From assembly GCF_020166395.1 (NCBI RefSeq), contig NZ_JAIQXU010000029.1, forward strand, positions 1-59,233: a stretch of DNA of 59,233 nt, read 5' to 3'. Each line of letters starts with the position of its first letter. Position 1 is the stretch's first letter. Below are positions 1 through 7,636 of the stretch, piece after piece. The notes beneath the pieces were generated by a model. It saw nothing but the letters and a program-made list of their open reading frames with translations, was not told the DNA's origin and ran no database searches. The DNA is from Deinococcus betulae (GTDB lineage Bacteria > Deinococcota > Deinococci > Deinococcales > Deinococcaceae). The position numbers were made by a program, and so were the translations under genes.

Positions 1-60
1 AGCAACGGCGGTGGAAGCGACAAGGGCAGCGGACAGAACAGCAGCAACAACTTTCTTCAT
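1..60 (-). CDS. Secreted protein, N-terminal fragment
   Basis: Only the first 20 codons lie in the window; the rest is to the left. They read as a classic Sec signal peptide, MKKVVAAVLSAALVASTAVA, with a Lys-Lys start, a hydrophobic core and a small-residue end. A good ribosome binding site (AGGAG) lies about 7 nt before the ATG. The product is therefore exported, but its function cannot be told from this fragment. It is probably a host gene, because the prophage content ends at about 380. Confidence 0.7.
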   Translation of the reverse strand, partial: MKKVVAAVLSAALVASTAVA

Positions 61-379
61 GAAATCTCCTGAAGCGCCGACTCATCTGAGTAAGACGCCT
101 GTGACACGGCGACGAAAATCGCAGACCTGTGAACTTTACTGTATGAAGTGAATATGAAGTTTCCGACAATGGGTGTACCACCATCGACCGGCACTGTGAG
201 CGAAAAAATGCGCGTCGGTGTCGGCGAATCTGGTCAAAGTAAGAGAAAAATGACCCGCTGATGTGACTAAGTTAAAGTTAAATTTGTTTCAATAACAAAA
301 CTCTTACTGATTCCTGTCAGCCGCCGCTGCGCGTGTCAGATGAAGAAAATTCTGTCAGTGGTTTGTGACACTTGCGGTC
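61..379. other. Intergenic region, AT-richer
   Basis: No convincing gene. The stretch is clearly richer in A and T than both sides. It should hold the promoter of the leftward secreted-protein gene and the left prophage junction. No clear terminator or large repeat is visible. Confidence 0.5.
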
Positions 380-1119
380 TCAGGGACGTGAATATTGCTG
401 CTCGCTCGGTTGCAGAGCAGCATGTAGACCTTCCCAGATCTTGAGCAGGGGCCGCCCGTCTCTCGCCGCCGCCCACTGGGTCCACACCGGGCCACTCAGC
501 AGACCCAGTTGCATGGCCTCAGCCAAGCCCGCCGCCACCCCAGCCGGCACGGGATACGGCACGGCCGCCGGAACAGCAGGCCGGGTCCGATCCCTAAAGT
601 CCGGCAGGATGCGGCTGTTCAGATCCTTCGGCGCTTCCGCACCCCAGGCAATCGCGCCCGCCCAGACCTGGCGTTGCCACTGCCGCTGTTCCGCGTTGGT
701 GTAGGCCCCGAGCGCATGCTGAATTCGGTCAAGTGGGGCGTCATACCAGTCGGCAGCAGGACTGACCAGGGCGAGGGTGCCGAGCGCCCCCGCCCAGTCG
801 AAGGGGGGCCGCTATCGCCGTCCTTCTGGGGTGCCCGTATGGCCACCCACCAAGCCTGGAAATGCTCCGGGCCGGTCAAATCCTCAAACTCAGCCGGAGT
901 CAGGTCCGGTAGCCGGCGCTGAATCAGGCCATAAATGGCCCGCGCCTGGTCGGGCAACTCCATCTCGTGCAAATGCCCCACGATGGCGATTTCTCGCCAG
1001 CTGGGGGACAGGTACGGCACCAGAATCGGGCCAAATGGGTCAGCGTAGTCGGGGTTGGGTTCCCCAAGGGCCGCCTCTGGGGCAGCGACCCGCAATTGGT
1101 GTTTCTCGTGTTGGTCCAT
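380..1119 (-). CDS. Tail assembly chaperone, gpG/gpGT type, with -1 frameshift
   Basis: The gene lies directly behind the major tail protein and one small gene, where siphophages encode their tail assembly chaperones. In frame 0 an ATG at 1119 gives 166 aa ending at 619, but after about residue 106 the composition becomes Arg/Ser/Pro-rich and no longer looks coded. At 810-801 the mRNA reads GGC CCC CCT TCG, a canonical C-CCC-CCT slippery heptamer. Slipping by -1 opens a Trp/Ala-rich frame (TTC GAC TGG...) that runs without a stop to 380, giving a fusion of about 246 aa. In the family, the short and long forms wrap the tape measure protein. A simple frameshift mutation or sequencing error in the C6 run is the alternative. 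The start overlaps the previous stop (TGATG). Confidence 0.7.
801..810 (-). promoter_or_regulatory. C6 slippery site for -1 frameshifting
   Basis: The minus strand reads GGCCCCCCTT. It has the X-XXY-YYZ form (C CCC CCT), in phase with the upstream chaperone frame and joining it to the downstream open frame. Confidence 0.6.
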
Positions 1120-1406
1120 CAGGTTCCCTGCCTTGTGATGGGAAGCGTCAGCCCGGCATGAATGCTCACAGCTCCTGCCTGCCCCTCAGGTGGCATCAGG
1201 CGGGGTGCGCGGGCTTGCAGGGCACCTCTCGGCACCCCCCAGCCATGCGCGGCCTTCTGCATGCGGGCCAGCGTCTTCCCGCGCTTGAGGGGTGCATGCA
1301 GGATGTACCCCTGGGCCTCAATGCGGTCGGGGTGCACGGTGCAGCCCAGCAGGCTCAGCTGTGGGAGGCGGCCACGCTCTCCTAAAACGATCAGTGGTAT
1401 CTGCAT
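1119..1406 (-). CDS. Small tail-region protein, unknown function
   Basis: A 95-residue product between the major tail protein and the tail chaperone. Its stop overlaps the chaperone start (TGATG), so translation is probably coupled. It begins MQIPLIVLGERGRL and is basic, with many Pro and Ala residues. I see no known domain. Position suggests a tail or tail-assembly accessory protein; nothing more can be said from sequence. Confidence 0.6.
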   Translation of the reverse strand: MQIPLIVLGERGRLPQLSLLGCTVHPDRIEAQGYILHAPLKRGKTLARMQKAAHGWGVPRGALQARAPRLMPPEGQAGAVSIHAGLTLPITRQGT

Positions 1407-1429
1407 GACTCACCTCCCAGGGTCAGGGC

Positions 1430-2155
1430 TTACAGATTGACGGTGGTCCAAGTCGGAGTCGTTGCGTTGGTGTCGCTCCAAGCCAGGGTGCCGCTCAGGT
1501 TGGCCGCAAACTGGGCCCGCTGGGTCTGGTTCGGCCCCGCCTGACGGTTGGGCGCCCCGATGTTCACCGTGGCCAGCAGGGCAAAGCCGTCATCGTACAG
1601 GTACACAATGCGCTCCCGGTTGTTCGGGCTGATGCTCATCCCCTTCGCGGTCAGGCGCCGCACCACGGGGTCGTCAATGGCCGCCAGCGTGCGGATGTTG
1701 GCCGTGAAATCGATACCGTTGGTGGTGCGAATCGGGGTGATGCGCCCGTGCACGTTGATGCTCTCTTCCATGCTGCTCAGCGTGGGGCTGAGTTCCTCAG
1801 CCAGTGGAATCTCCAGCAGATTGCTGAAGTTCGCTGTCGCGCCGCTGGCCACCGCCGCCGGGGCGGCCTGAATGGCCACACTGGTCGCTGTGGTTGCCAC
1901 CGTGATGTCCGCCGTCGTGACCAGGGGCGTGGTGCCGAACACCAGCACACTGCCGGCGGGCACGAAGGTGGCGCTGGCCGCCGTGAGGCTAGCCGTGGTG
2001 GCCGCGCTGGAAATGTTGCTGGCCGCCGTCAGCACCGCAGCGGTGACGAGTGTCGTGCCGCCCGTGAGGATGAAGGCGCGGAGCTTGGTGCCGCTGTAGG
2101 TCTTCGGCGTGTTGTCAGCGGGTACGGCGGTAGGCAGATTGGCAACGTTGCTCAT
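1430..2155 (-). CDS. Major tail protein (tail tube)
   Basis: The 241-residue product is rich in Thr, Ala, Ser and Val with alternating beta-type stretches. Its C-terminal half (about residues 115-241) reads like tail tube proteins: NVHGRITPIRTTNGIDF, then a conserved-looking ERIVYLYDDGFALLATVNIG segment. It sits after the tail terminator candidate and before the chaperone, matching lambda V - G/GT. The N-terminal part (about 20-110) is low-complexity and Ala/Thr-rich, perhaps an immunoglobulin-like surface domain. A GGAGTT ribosome binding site lies before the ATG. It should polymerise into the tail tube. Confidence 0.75.
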   Translation of the reverse strand: MSNVANLPTAVPADNTPKTYSGTKLRAFILTGGTTLVTAAVLTAASNISSAATTASLTAASATFVPAGSVLVFGTTPLVTTADITVATTATSVAIQAAPAAVASGATANFSNLLEIPLAEELSPTLSSMEESINVHGRITPIRTTNGIDFTANIRTLAAIDDPVVRRLTAKGMSISPNNRERIVYLYDDGFALLATVNIGAPNRQAGPNQTQRAQFAANLSGTLAWSDTNATTPTWTTVNL

Positions 2156-2170
2156 GTCAGAACTCCTTTG

Positions 2171-2581
2171 CTACGTGCTGTGCACGTAGGTGAGGGCGAA
2201 GCGCTGCCCGGCGTAATGGGTGCGCGTATCTCTATCGAATCGAGTGGGCATGGTGTCGGCCGGTGAGGCGCCGCCGTGCCGCAGGCGAAGAGTCGGGTGC
2301 CGGTCCACCTCGCCCGCACGGGCTTTCAGATGGGCCAGCAGAAGGTCCAGCGTGCGTTTGCCAGCCGCATTCGGGGCCGCGCCGTAGAGCATGACCAGCA
2401 CCAGGCGCTGCCGCTCTTGAAAGCCGTGGCCCTGAACCGGGGCGCCTTCGGTCTCGCTGGTCACGGCGTAGATGGTGCCGGGTTCGGGCAAGGGGTTGGG
2501 CACCATGTGACTAGCCACCGCGCCGGTGTCATCGCGGGCCAGCCGCACCCCTAGACTGTCAAGAAGTTGATCCAGGGTCAT
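2171..2581 (-). CDS. Tail terminator / tail completion-like protein
   Basis: The 136-residue product starts MTLDQLLDSLG, has an alpha/beta pattern, and ends in a beta strand (HYAGQRFALTYVHST) before the major tail gene. The gene between head connectors and tail tube is usually the tail terminator (lambda U/Z position), and size and fold pattern fit. The longer open frame upstream is Arg/Ser-rich and overlaps another gene, so the ATG at 2581 was chosen. The family call rests mostly on position. Confidence 0.55.
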   Translation of the reverse strand: MTLDQLLDSLGVRLARDDTGAVASHMVPNPLPEPGTIYAVTSETEGAPVQGHGFQERQRLVLVMLYGAAPNAAGKRTLDLLLAHLKARAGEVDRHPTLRLRHGGASPADTMPTRFDRDTRTHYAGQRFALTYVHST

Positions 2582-2783
2582 CAGCAAACTCCGTGGTCGG
2601 TGCGATGATCTGCACCTCAAAGTGAGCAATGGCGCGCTCCGGTGCGGCCCAGACCGCGCGGCCCAGGATGAAGCCGTGCTGGGTGCACAGCGCGGACAGT
2701 TCCCTGAAAAAGGCATGGGCCTTTTGAGGATCAGCGGGCAGGACCGGCCCGGCTGTTCGGGTCAGAGTGGGCAGGAAGAACAC
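2559..2783 (-). CDS. Small head-tail region protein, unknown
   Basis: A 74-residue product, possibly starting from GTG at 2783 with GGAGG immediately before it, so the start is uncertain. It overlaps the following gene by 23 nt. The core (HAFFRELSALCTQHGFILGR, then a strand with HFEVQIIAP) looks like a compact alpha/beta protein. No family recognised; the position suggests a connector accessory. Confidence 0.5.
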   Translation of the reverse strand: MFFLPTLTRTAGPVLPADPQKAHAFFRELSALCTQHGFILGRAVWAAPERAIAHFEVQIIAPTTEFADDPGSTS

Positions 2784-2800
2784 CTCCAGAGCGTGGATTT

Positions 2801-3226
2801 CTACTGCAAGGCCGCCAGCGCGACCCGGATGCGCTGCACCAGTTCTGTGTCACTGGCCACTTTACTGAGCCAGGGCCGGGCGCCGTACCCGGTGGCGCGG
2901 CTGATGGGGCTGTTGGGTGGTATCGGAAACTCCAGGGCCCAGGCTTCCGGCGGCACCGGCGCCACGCTGTTCAAGGCACCGACAACCCAGCCACCGGCCC
3001 CCTGTTCCTTCCCCAGGCAGGCCAGCAACGCGCCGCCTTGCTTGGCTGGGTACTCCCCGGGGTTGCTGCTGGGGTTGGGCAGCCCAGGGTGATGGATGCC
3101 GCTGCCCGCTTGATTCAGCTTCTCGCGGAGAAAGACGAGCGTGGTGTCCGCGATGACTTCGAGGGCGGGCTGAAGATGCCGCCGCAGCCGCTCTTCCACG
3201 TCCGGGTGAAGCCGCAGGACGGTCAT
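2801..3226 (-). CDS. Head-tail connector, HK97 gp10-like
   Basis: The 141-residue product has the pattern of the HK97 gp10 family: an N-terminal helix (RLRRHLQPALEVIADTT), a GEYPAKQGGALLACL segment resembling the family's G-P-P-x-x-T-G-x-L motif, a Trp-Ala-Leu-Glu-Phe strand, and a GARPWLSKV segment like the conserved 'RP' end. Family members are head-tail joining proteins. The ATG at 3226 overlaps the previous stop (ATGA), so it was preferred over the upstream alternative at 3268. Confidence 0.6.
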   Translation of the reverse strand: MTVLRLHPDVEERLRRHLQPALEVIADTTLVFLREKLNQAGSGIHHPGLPNPSSNPGEYPAKQGGALLACLGKEQGAGGWVVGALNSVAPVPPEAWALEFPIPPNSPISRATGYGARPWLSKVASDTELVQRIRVALAALQ

Positions 3227-3693
3227 GCTGACCGGCCTTCTGGCGCACGGGCGGTGAACGTCCAGCACAGGCGCTGCGTGCCTTCATCCACGATGTCCCC
3301 GAGTGGGGTCAGCAGCAGCGGTTTGGGCAGCTCGCCGCCGAACACCTCGAACAGCAGGCCGGGATCATGCAGCGGCGCAGACCAGTGCGCCACGACCTCC
3401 CAGAGCGGCACCGCCATATCGGCGCCCAGGTCGGCTTTGTCCTTGGCGTCCAGCTGGTAGGCAATGCAGGGGAACTCGCCCAAAGACGTGCCGGCGCCAG
3501 GTGTGGTGGGGGTGGGGTTGGTCGGCAGCGGTGTGACCAGCTCCCCGCGCTCGTCGTATTCCGGCAGAGGCTGCTCGCCAGGGTCAGACGTGGCGGCCTG
3601 AGCCCTGAACACGTGCAGGGTCTGGCCCAGGGCAGGAAACACCTGATCCAGAATCGGGCGGGTGACGCTCTGGAGGTCTGCCGTGGTGATCAA
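3223..3693 (-). CDS. Head closure-like connector protein, unknown
   Basis: The 156-residue product has a proline-rich middle (PLPTNPTPTTPGAGT) between two alpha/beta parts, and overlaps both neighbours by ATGA. It lies between a helical connector and the gp10-like protein, where head completion or neck proteins are coded in siphophages. No catalytic motif is visible. The assignment is positional only. Confidence 0.55.
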   Translation of the reverse strand: MITTADLQSVTRPILDQVFPALGQTLHVFRAQAATSDPGEQPLPEYDERGELVTPLPTNPTPTTPGAGTSLGEFPCIAYQLDAKDKADLGADMAVPLWEVVAHWSAPLHDPGLLFEVFGGELPKPLLLTPLGDIVDEGTQRLCWTFTARAPEGRSA

Positions 3694-4082
3694 AAACTCA
3701 CCTCCACGTCCAAGCTCATGCTGCCCTGCTGCTGGGCTTCGCGCCGATCAGCCTGAACCTGGGCCCGTAGGTCAGCGGCCAGCGCACACCAGGCATCCGC
3801 ATCACCAGATTGCGCGCCTCCACTCTGGCTGGCCGCCAGTTGCACCTCGACCTTGCCAATCTTCACCCCCTTCACAGCCGCCGCGACAGTCGCGCCAGCC
3901 CGCCGCGCGGCTGTGCACGCCGCTTCCAGCACCGCAGCGGCCACGAGCGCAATGCTCTGCCGGACACGAAAGGCGCGCTCCACATTCACCCGCTGGTCTG
4001 CCGGCAGCGCCTGGTGGTAAGCCCAGGCCGCAGGGCCAACCAGCTCTTCAAGTTCGTCCTGCTGGTCCTGGGTCAGCGCCAC
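3690..4082 (-). CDS. Head-tail connector-like helical protein
   Basis: The 130-residue product is mostly helical and very Ala-rich (ALVAAAVLEAACTAARRAGA). The N-terminal helix is acidic (DQQDELEELVGPAAWAY) and the C-terminus is short and beta-like. It overlaps the next gene by ATGA. Small all-helical proteins behind the capsid gene are typically gp6-type connectors that dock on the portal. Function is inferred from position and helix content. Confidence 0.5.
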   Translation of the reverse strand: MALTQDQQDELEELVGPAAWAYHQALPADQRVNVERAFRVRQSIALVAAAVLEAACTAARRAGATVAAAVKGVKIGKVEVQLAASQSGGAQSGDADAWCALAADLRAQVQADRREAQQQGSMSLDVEVSF

Positions 4083-4114
4083 GGCTGATCACCTCCTGTC
4101 TATGATTGGGGCGC

Positions 4115-4624
4115 TTACTTCGCCTGCAAAGCCGTGAGGATGCTGTCAGCCAGTGCCTCTCCGATCTTGGGGAGAGCCACCAACCGCTCACGCGCGTCAG
4201 TCGGCAGCATCTGACGGCCTTCCAGCTCCGTCACGCGGGTTTCAGCCGTTTTGGCGCGCTCCTCGCTCTTGAGCCAGATCTTGCCGCCGCGTTCCAGGCG
4301 CTCGGCCTGATCCTGATGTTCGTCCAGCAGACGGCTCAGCACGGCGTCAGGGGTCTCGCCTTCCTGCGCCAGAGGCTTGAGCTGACTCAACAGGCTGTCC
4401 AGGTTCCCTTGCAACTGCCCGTTCAGGGTCTGGGCGGCGCGCAGGTCATCCGCACTGCTGCCTGGCCCAACTTCCGCTTCCTGCACCTCGCCCCCGTCTT
4501 CTGGGGCCAGGCCAAGAGCTGCTGCCAGCTCTTCAGGAATGGAAATCGGCCCTTCAGAAGGGCCGTAGGTCTTGCCGTCAAACTGCACCGTTTGCGGCAT
4601 CCGCTTTACTTTGATCATTTTCAC
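4115..4624 (-). CDS. Coiled-coil head protein with C-terminal HhH-like motif
   Basis: The 169-residue product begins with a small beta segment (QTVQFDGKTYGPSEG), followed by a long charged helix region with heptad-like Leu spacing (about residues 55-140). It ends in LVALPKIGEALADSIL, which resembles a helix-hairpin-helix DNA-binding motif. The gene follows the capsid gene, the place of lambda FI, a DNA-packaging helper of variable sequence. That role is a guess from position; the coiled coil is what the sequence shows. Confidence 0.55.
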   Translation of the reverse strand: MKMIKVKRMPQTVQFDGKTYGPSEGPISIPEELAAALGLAPEDGGEVQEAEVGPGSSADDLRAAQTLNGQLQGNLDSLLSQLKPLAQEGETPDAVLSRLLDEHQDQAERLERGGKIWLKSEERAKTAETRVTELEGRQMLPTDARERLVALPKIGEALADSILTALQAK

Positions 4625-4662
4625 GAGGTCACCTCAGGGTGAGTGGAGTTGAAGGCCCGCGC

Positions 4663-5823
4663 TTACAGCATCGCGGTGGTCAGGATGACCAGCCGCTCTG
4701 GCGCGTCGTAGACCACCAGCCCGTTACTGGCGCCCTGGGCCACGGCGTGCATCGGGCGGCCCTGGGGGGTGTAGGCGTTCAGCCAGATGCCGGGCCGGCC
4801 ATCGCCCTCCACCGTGGGGCCGATGTGAGTGCGGCCCAGACCCGGCCGGGTCAGCACCGTGCCGTCCTGCATGGTCACCATCACGTCGTTGCCGCCCACC
4901 ACCGCGATCTTGCCGTCCGGCAACACCTGCTGATCGGCGTAGGTTTTGCCCACCTTGATCTTCACCGTGCGGCGGTAGCCCACCAGGGTGTAGCCCTCGC
5001 GCACATCGTTGCTCAGCGTCTGCGCCGAACCGATCAGGCGGCGCAAGGTCACGATCTTGATGTTGCCGCCCGCGCTGGTGGTCTCGCTCGTTACGGCCAC
5101 CCGGTCAGCCTGGCTGTCCAGAATCTGGTGCAGCGTGTTCATAGACATGATGCGGCTGCGCGTGGTGCCCACGATGGCGTCAGCGCGGCGCATATCTGTC
5201 CAGAACTTGCTGGCCGAACCGCCATAGGCGTCATTCCCTGTACGGGAAGCGAACTTATTCGCGCTGGGCACGCCGTAGTCCACCGTGCCGCCGCGCAGCA
5301 CCAGCTGGCCGGTGGTTAGGGCTTCGCCGCGCATCAGTTCGTAGCGGTCGGTGAAGCTCTGGCGGATGACCTTGTTCAGCCAGTTCACCACGAAGTTGCG
5401 AATGTAGGTCAGGCCGTTGCCCGCGATGACCCCGCCGCGAATGTTCAGGACCATCTGCTGCAACTCGCGTTGCTGCTGTTCGGTCATGACGGTTTCGGCC
5501 GTCCACTTCGCAATGGGCCGGCTGAAGGCGTCGATCTCCATGCCGCCCACTGGGGTGTAAGGGCTGTCCATCCCGGTTTCGCCGGCGGGCGTGGTGATGA
5601 CCTTCATGGTGCCGCTCTTGGCCTCATAGCTGGCCCGCAGCTCTTCAGGCAGGATGGCCAGCAGCGGGTACTCGCTTTCCGGCACGGGTTGATTGGCCAG
5701 GGTGAAGAAGTCCTGAGGGGTGAGGGTGCTCAGGATGGCCTGAACGGTCAGGGCGTCGCCGCGCGGACCCAGGGCGGCGGACAGCAGCGTAGCGGCCAGC
5801 CAATACATCGGGGTGTGCTTCAT
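4663..5823 (-). CDS. Major capsid protein, lambda gpE-like
   Basis: The 386-residue product has features of the lambda E capsid family: an N-terminal part with LTPQDFFTLAN, a middle VREGYTLVGYRRTVKIKVGK, and a C-terminus with IWLNAYTPQGRPMHAVAQG and VVYDAPERLVILTT. Gene order (scaffold, gpD-like, this gene) matches lambda Nu3-D-E. A strong ribosome binding site (AAGGAG) precedes the ATG. Residues 1-23 form a hydrophobic, signal-like leader ending in P-R-G-D, resembling the leaders of the two upstream head proteins. The leader is unusual for a capsid protein and may be removed during maturation. Confidence 0.8.
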   Translation of the reverse strand: MKHTPMYWLAATLLSAALGPRGDALTVQAILSTLTPQDFFTLANQPVPESEYPLLAILPEELRASYEAKSGTMKVITTPAGETGMDSPYTPVGGMEIDAFSRPIAKWTAETVMTEQQQRELQQMVLNIRGGVIAGNGLTYIRNFVVNWLNKVIRQSFTDRYELMRGEALTTGQLVLRGGTVDYGVPSANKFASRTGNDAYGGSASKFWTDMRRADAIVGTTRSRIMSMNTLHQILDSQADRVAVTSETTSAGGNIKIVTLRRLIGSAQTLSNDVREGYTLVGYRRTVKIKVGKTYADQQVLPDGKIAVVGGNDVMVTMQDGTVLTRPGLGRTHIGPTVEGDGRPGIWLNAYTPQGRPMHAVAQGASNGLVVYDAPERLVILTTAML

Positions 5824-5868
5824 GACTCTCCTTAGAGGCAGGGGAAAGAGGGCGAAGGGCTAGGTGAC

Positions 5869-6306
5869 TTACTGCTGCAGGTAGAACCGCGCGGCCTTGG
5901 TCCGCACGGCCGTGGCCAGCACGGCGGGCGCGCCGGTGCTATCAGGGAGCTGGGCCTCGTACACGTTTCCGGCTGTCACCAGGCCGTAGCCACTGGGGCT
6001 GTCGGTGGGGGCGTCCTCGCGGGCGTCACTGAACAGCAGCAGGGTGTCCAGCGACCCGTCCGCCGGCACGATCTTGCCGCTGACCAGGCTGACAGCCGTG
6101 CCGCTGGGAATCAGGCGACGGCCAGCGGTGCCGTACTTGGCGTCGGTCCAGGCCGCCCAGTTCATCGGGGCGCCGGCGCCGTGGAAGTTCAGGGACGAGT
6201 AATCGGCAATCCACTGCGGCATACCGATGGTGCGCTTCTCGCCCCGCAGGGCAACAGCAGCGGCGCTGCCCAGCAGCAGCGCCGTGAGGGTCAGGAGTTT
6301 CTTCAT
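5869..6306 (-). CDS. Head decoration protein, lambda gpD-like
   Basis: The 145-residue product lies between scaffold and capsid genes, the lambda D position. After the leader it has a Trp-rich segment (PMNWAAWTDAKYG), then a beta-rich, Gly-rich region (SGTAVSLVSGKIVPADGS, GYGLVTAGNVYEAQLPDS) like capsid-stabilising proteins. The first 23 residues are hydrophobic: Met-Lys-Lys, LLTLTALLL, then A-V-A-L-R-G-E. The nine residues LLTLTALLL also occur in the scaffold protein but with four synonymous codon differences, so the peptide itself seems selected. The ATG at 6306 has AAGGA upstream and gives the right size. Confidence 0.65.
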   Translation of the reverse strand: MKKLLTLTALLLGSAAAVALRGEKRTIGMPQWIADYSSLNFHGAGAPMNWAAWTDAKYGTAGRRLIPSGTAVSLVSGKIVPADGSLDTLLLFSDAREDAPTDSPSGYGLVTAGNVYEAQLPDSTGAPAVLATAVRTKAARFYLQQ

Positions 6307-6371
6307 GGGGAACGTCCTTTCAGGGCCAGAGAGGCCACTGGAATAGGGGCGGGATGTCCGTGAGGCCTCGC

Positions 6372-7133
6372 TTACTTGGCCGCCGCGCCCGGTTGCAGGG
6401 GATCGACGTAGGCACCTCCTTGCGTGGATTTCAGGGCATCCGTGAGCCACCCGGACCCACCAGAACTGCCGCCCTGATCACCCGACGAACCCGCGCTGCT
6501 GCCAGCGTCCTGACGGGCATAACTGGCCCCAGAGCCAGATCCGTCACCAGACGCACTGACCTGCAAGGCGGGCAGGTAGTCGTTCCAGTGCTGTTTGGCG
6601 TAGGCGGCCAGTTCATGCTCCGCGCCCTGGGCGTCTTTCACGTAGGCCACCTGCACCTTCTTGCCTTCGCGCTCGACCTCGCGGCTGGGCAGCACGGTCA
6701 GGCCATCGGCCTTGATACGGTCGCCCAGCACGGTGGGCTTGAAGCCAGCGTCGGTGGCGGCCGTGGCCAGGGTGTCCTTGAAGCGCCGATCAGTCAGTTC
6801 GGTACTGTCTTTTGCCCCCTGGTCCAGCTTGGTTTTCACCTCGTCGGGTTTGCCCAGAGCCACGTAGGCGTCGTAGGCCTTCGCTTCATCAGCCGTGAGC
6901 ACGCGGGCGTCTTTGGGCACCTGATTGGCCTTGAGCGTTTCGTTCTGGCGTTCCAGGGTGGTCACGCGCTTCACCAGATCCGCATGGCTGGACTTTGCAT
7001 GAGCAGCTTCGTTGCGTGCCTGCCACTCCTCTTCGGTTAAGCGGCCGTCGTTGGCGGGTGGGTCACCCTCCCCACGAATAGCGACGGTGTGGCTCAGCAG
7101 CAGGGCGGTCAGGGTCAGTAGATTCCGTTTCAT
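6372..7133 (-). CDS. Capsid scaffolding protein
   Basis: The 253-residue product is charged and coiled-coil in its first half (DLVKRVTTLERQNETLKANQ, residues about 53-72). The region DARVLTADEAKAYDAYVALG is common in phage scaffolds, and the tail is Gly/Ser-rich (about 195-230). It sits before the gpD- and gpE-like genes. Residues 1-22 are a leader (LLTLTALLL, then V-A-I-R-G-E) shared with the decoration protein. The ATG overlaps the stop of the papain-like gene (ATGA), and GGAGG lies upstream, so this start is firm. Confidence 0.75.
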   Translation of the reverse strand: MKRNLLTLTALLLSHTVAIRGEGDPPANDGRLTEEEWQARNEAAHAKSSHADLVKRVTTLERQNETLKANQVPKDARVLTADEAKAYDAYVALGKPDEVKTKLDQGAKDSTELTDRRFKDTLATAATDAGFKPTVLGDRIKADGLTVLPSREVEREGKKVQVAYVKDAQGAEHELAAYAKQHWNDYLPALQVSASGDGSGSGASYARQDAGSSAGSSGDQGGSSGGSGWLTDALKSTQGGAYVDPLQPGAAAK

Positions 7134-7636
7134 GGTGTCCCTCCAAGGGGGCGAAGATCAGGTGGGTAGGCGTCCAGCTCCAGCGGCGCCAGCATCTCGA
7201 CGCGGTGGGCGCGGCTGTAGTCGGACAGCAGGAACGCCGCCCAGCTGAAGGTGAGCGGCGTGTCGAAATTCGAGTCAGAGACCTGCACGGTCTCTTCGGT
7301 GGGTGTGATGGGCAGGGCCAGCGCCACCGAATGCAGCATGGGCGGCCCCGTGCCCGGAATCGCCACCAGCAGCGGCGCGTGCGAGGCGCCCACCACGTTG
7401 TCACGGGTGAAGCGGTCGCGGAGCGCAGTCCAGAAGGAGGTCTCTGTCACGGGCCCGTCTGACGGTGTCACCCAGAGCGGGAAGGCCATGAGGCCCTGAC
7501 CAGCCAGGCGCACCGCAAATCGGGCGTCACTGACATCTTCCACGTGGGCCAACTGCGCTTCATCCCCGGTCAGGGCGTAGAGCGAGTGGTACAGGCAGCC
7601 CACGAGGCCGCTCTGCTGACGATGATGCAGGATCAC
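7130..7636 (-). CDS. Papain-like (C39-like) cysteine peptidase candidate in protease slot
   Basis: The 168-residue product occupies the place between portal and scaffold where tailed phages normally encode the prohead protease. It lacks the S14, S49 and herpes-fold protease signatures as far as I can see. It does have a papain/C39-like layout: Gln7/Gln8 and Cys14 in QQSGLVGCLYHSLYALTGD, His102 in MLHSVAL after a hydrophobic strand (APLLVAIPG), and Asp121 in VQVSDSNFD. That gives a possible oxyanion Gln and Cys-His-Asp/Asn triad in the correct order and spacing. I infer a protease acting on the leader-bearing head proteins. A non-catalytic relative or an unrelated protein remains possible. Confidence 0.5.
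   Translation of the reverse strand: MILHHRQQSGLVGCLYHSLYALTGDEAQLAHVEDVSDARFAVRLAGQGLMAFPLWVTPSDGPVTETSFWTALRDRFTRDNVVGASHAPLLVAIPGTGPPMLHSVALALPITPTEETVQVSDSNFDTPLTFSWAAFLLSDYSRAHRVEMLAPLELDAYPPDLRPLGGTP

Noticed and set aside
383..390. GGGACGTG as a full attL core matching the tRNA-Lys end
   Set aside because: Only 8 bases match (28377-28384). Typical tRNA-directed att cores are longer, so it is mentioned only as a possible remnant.
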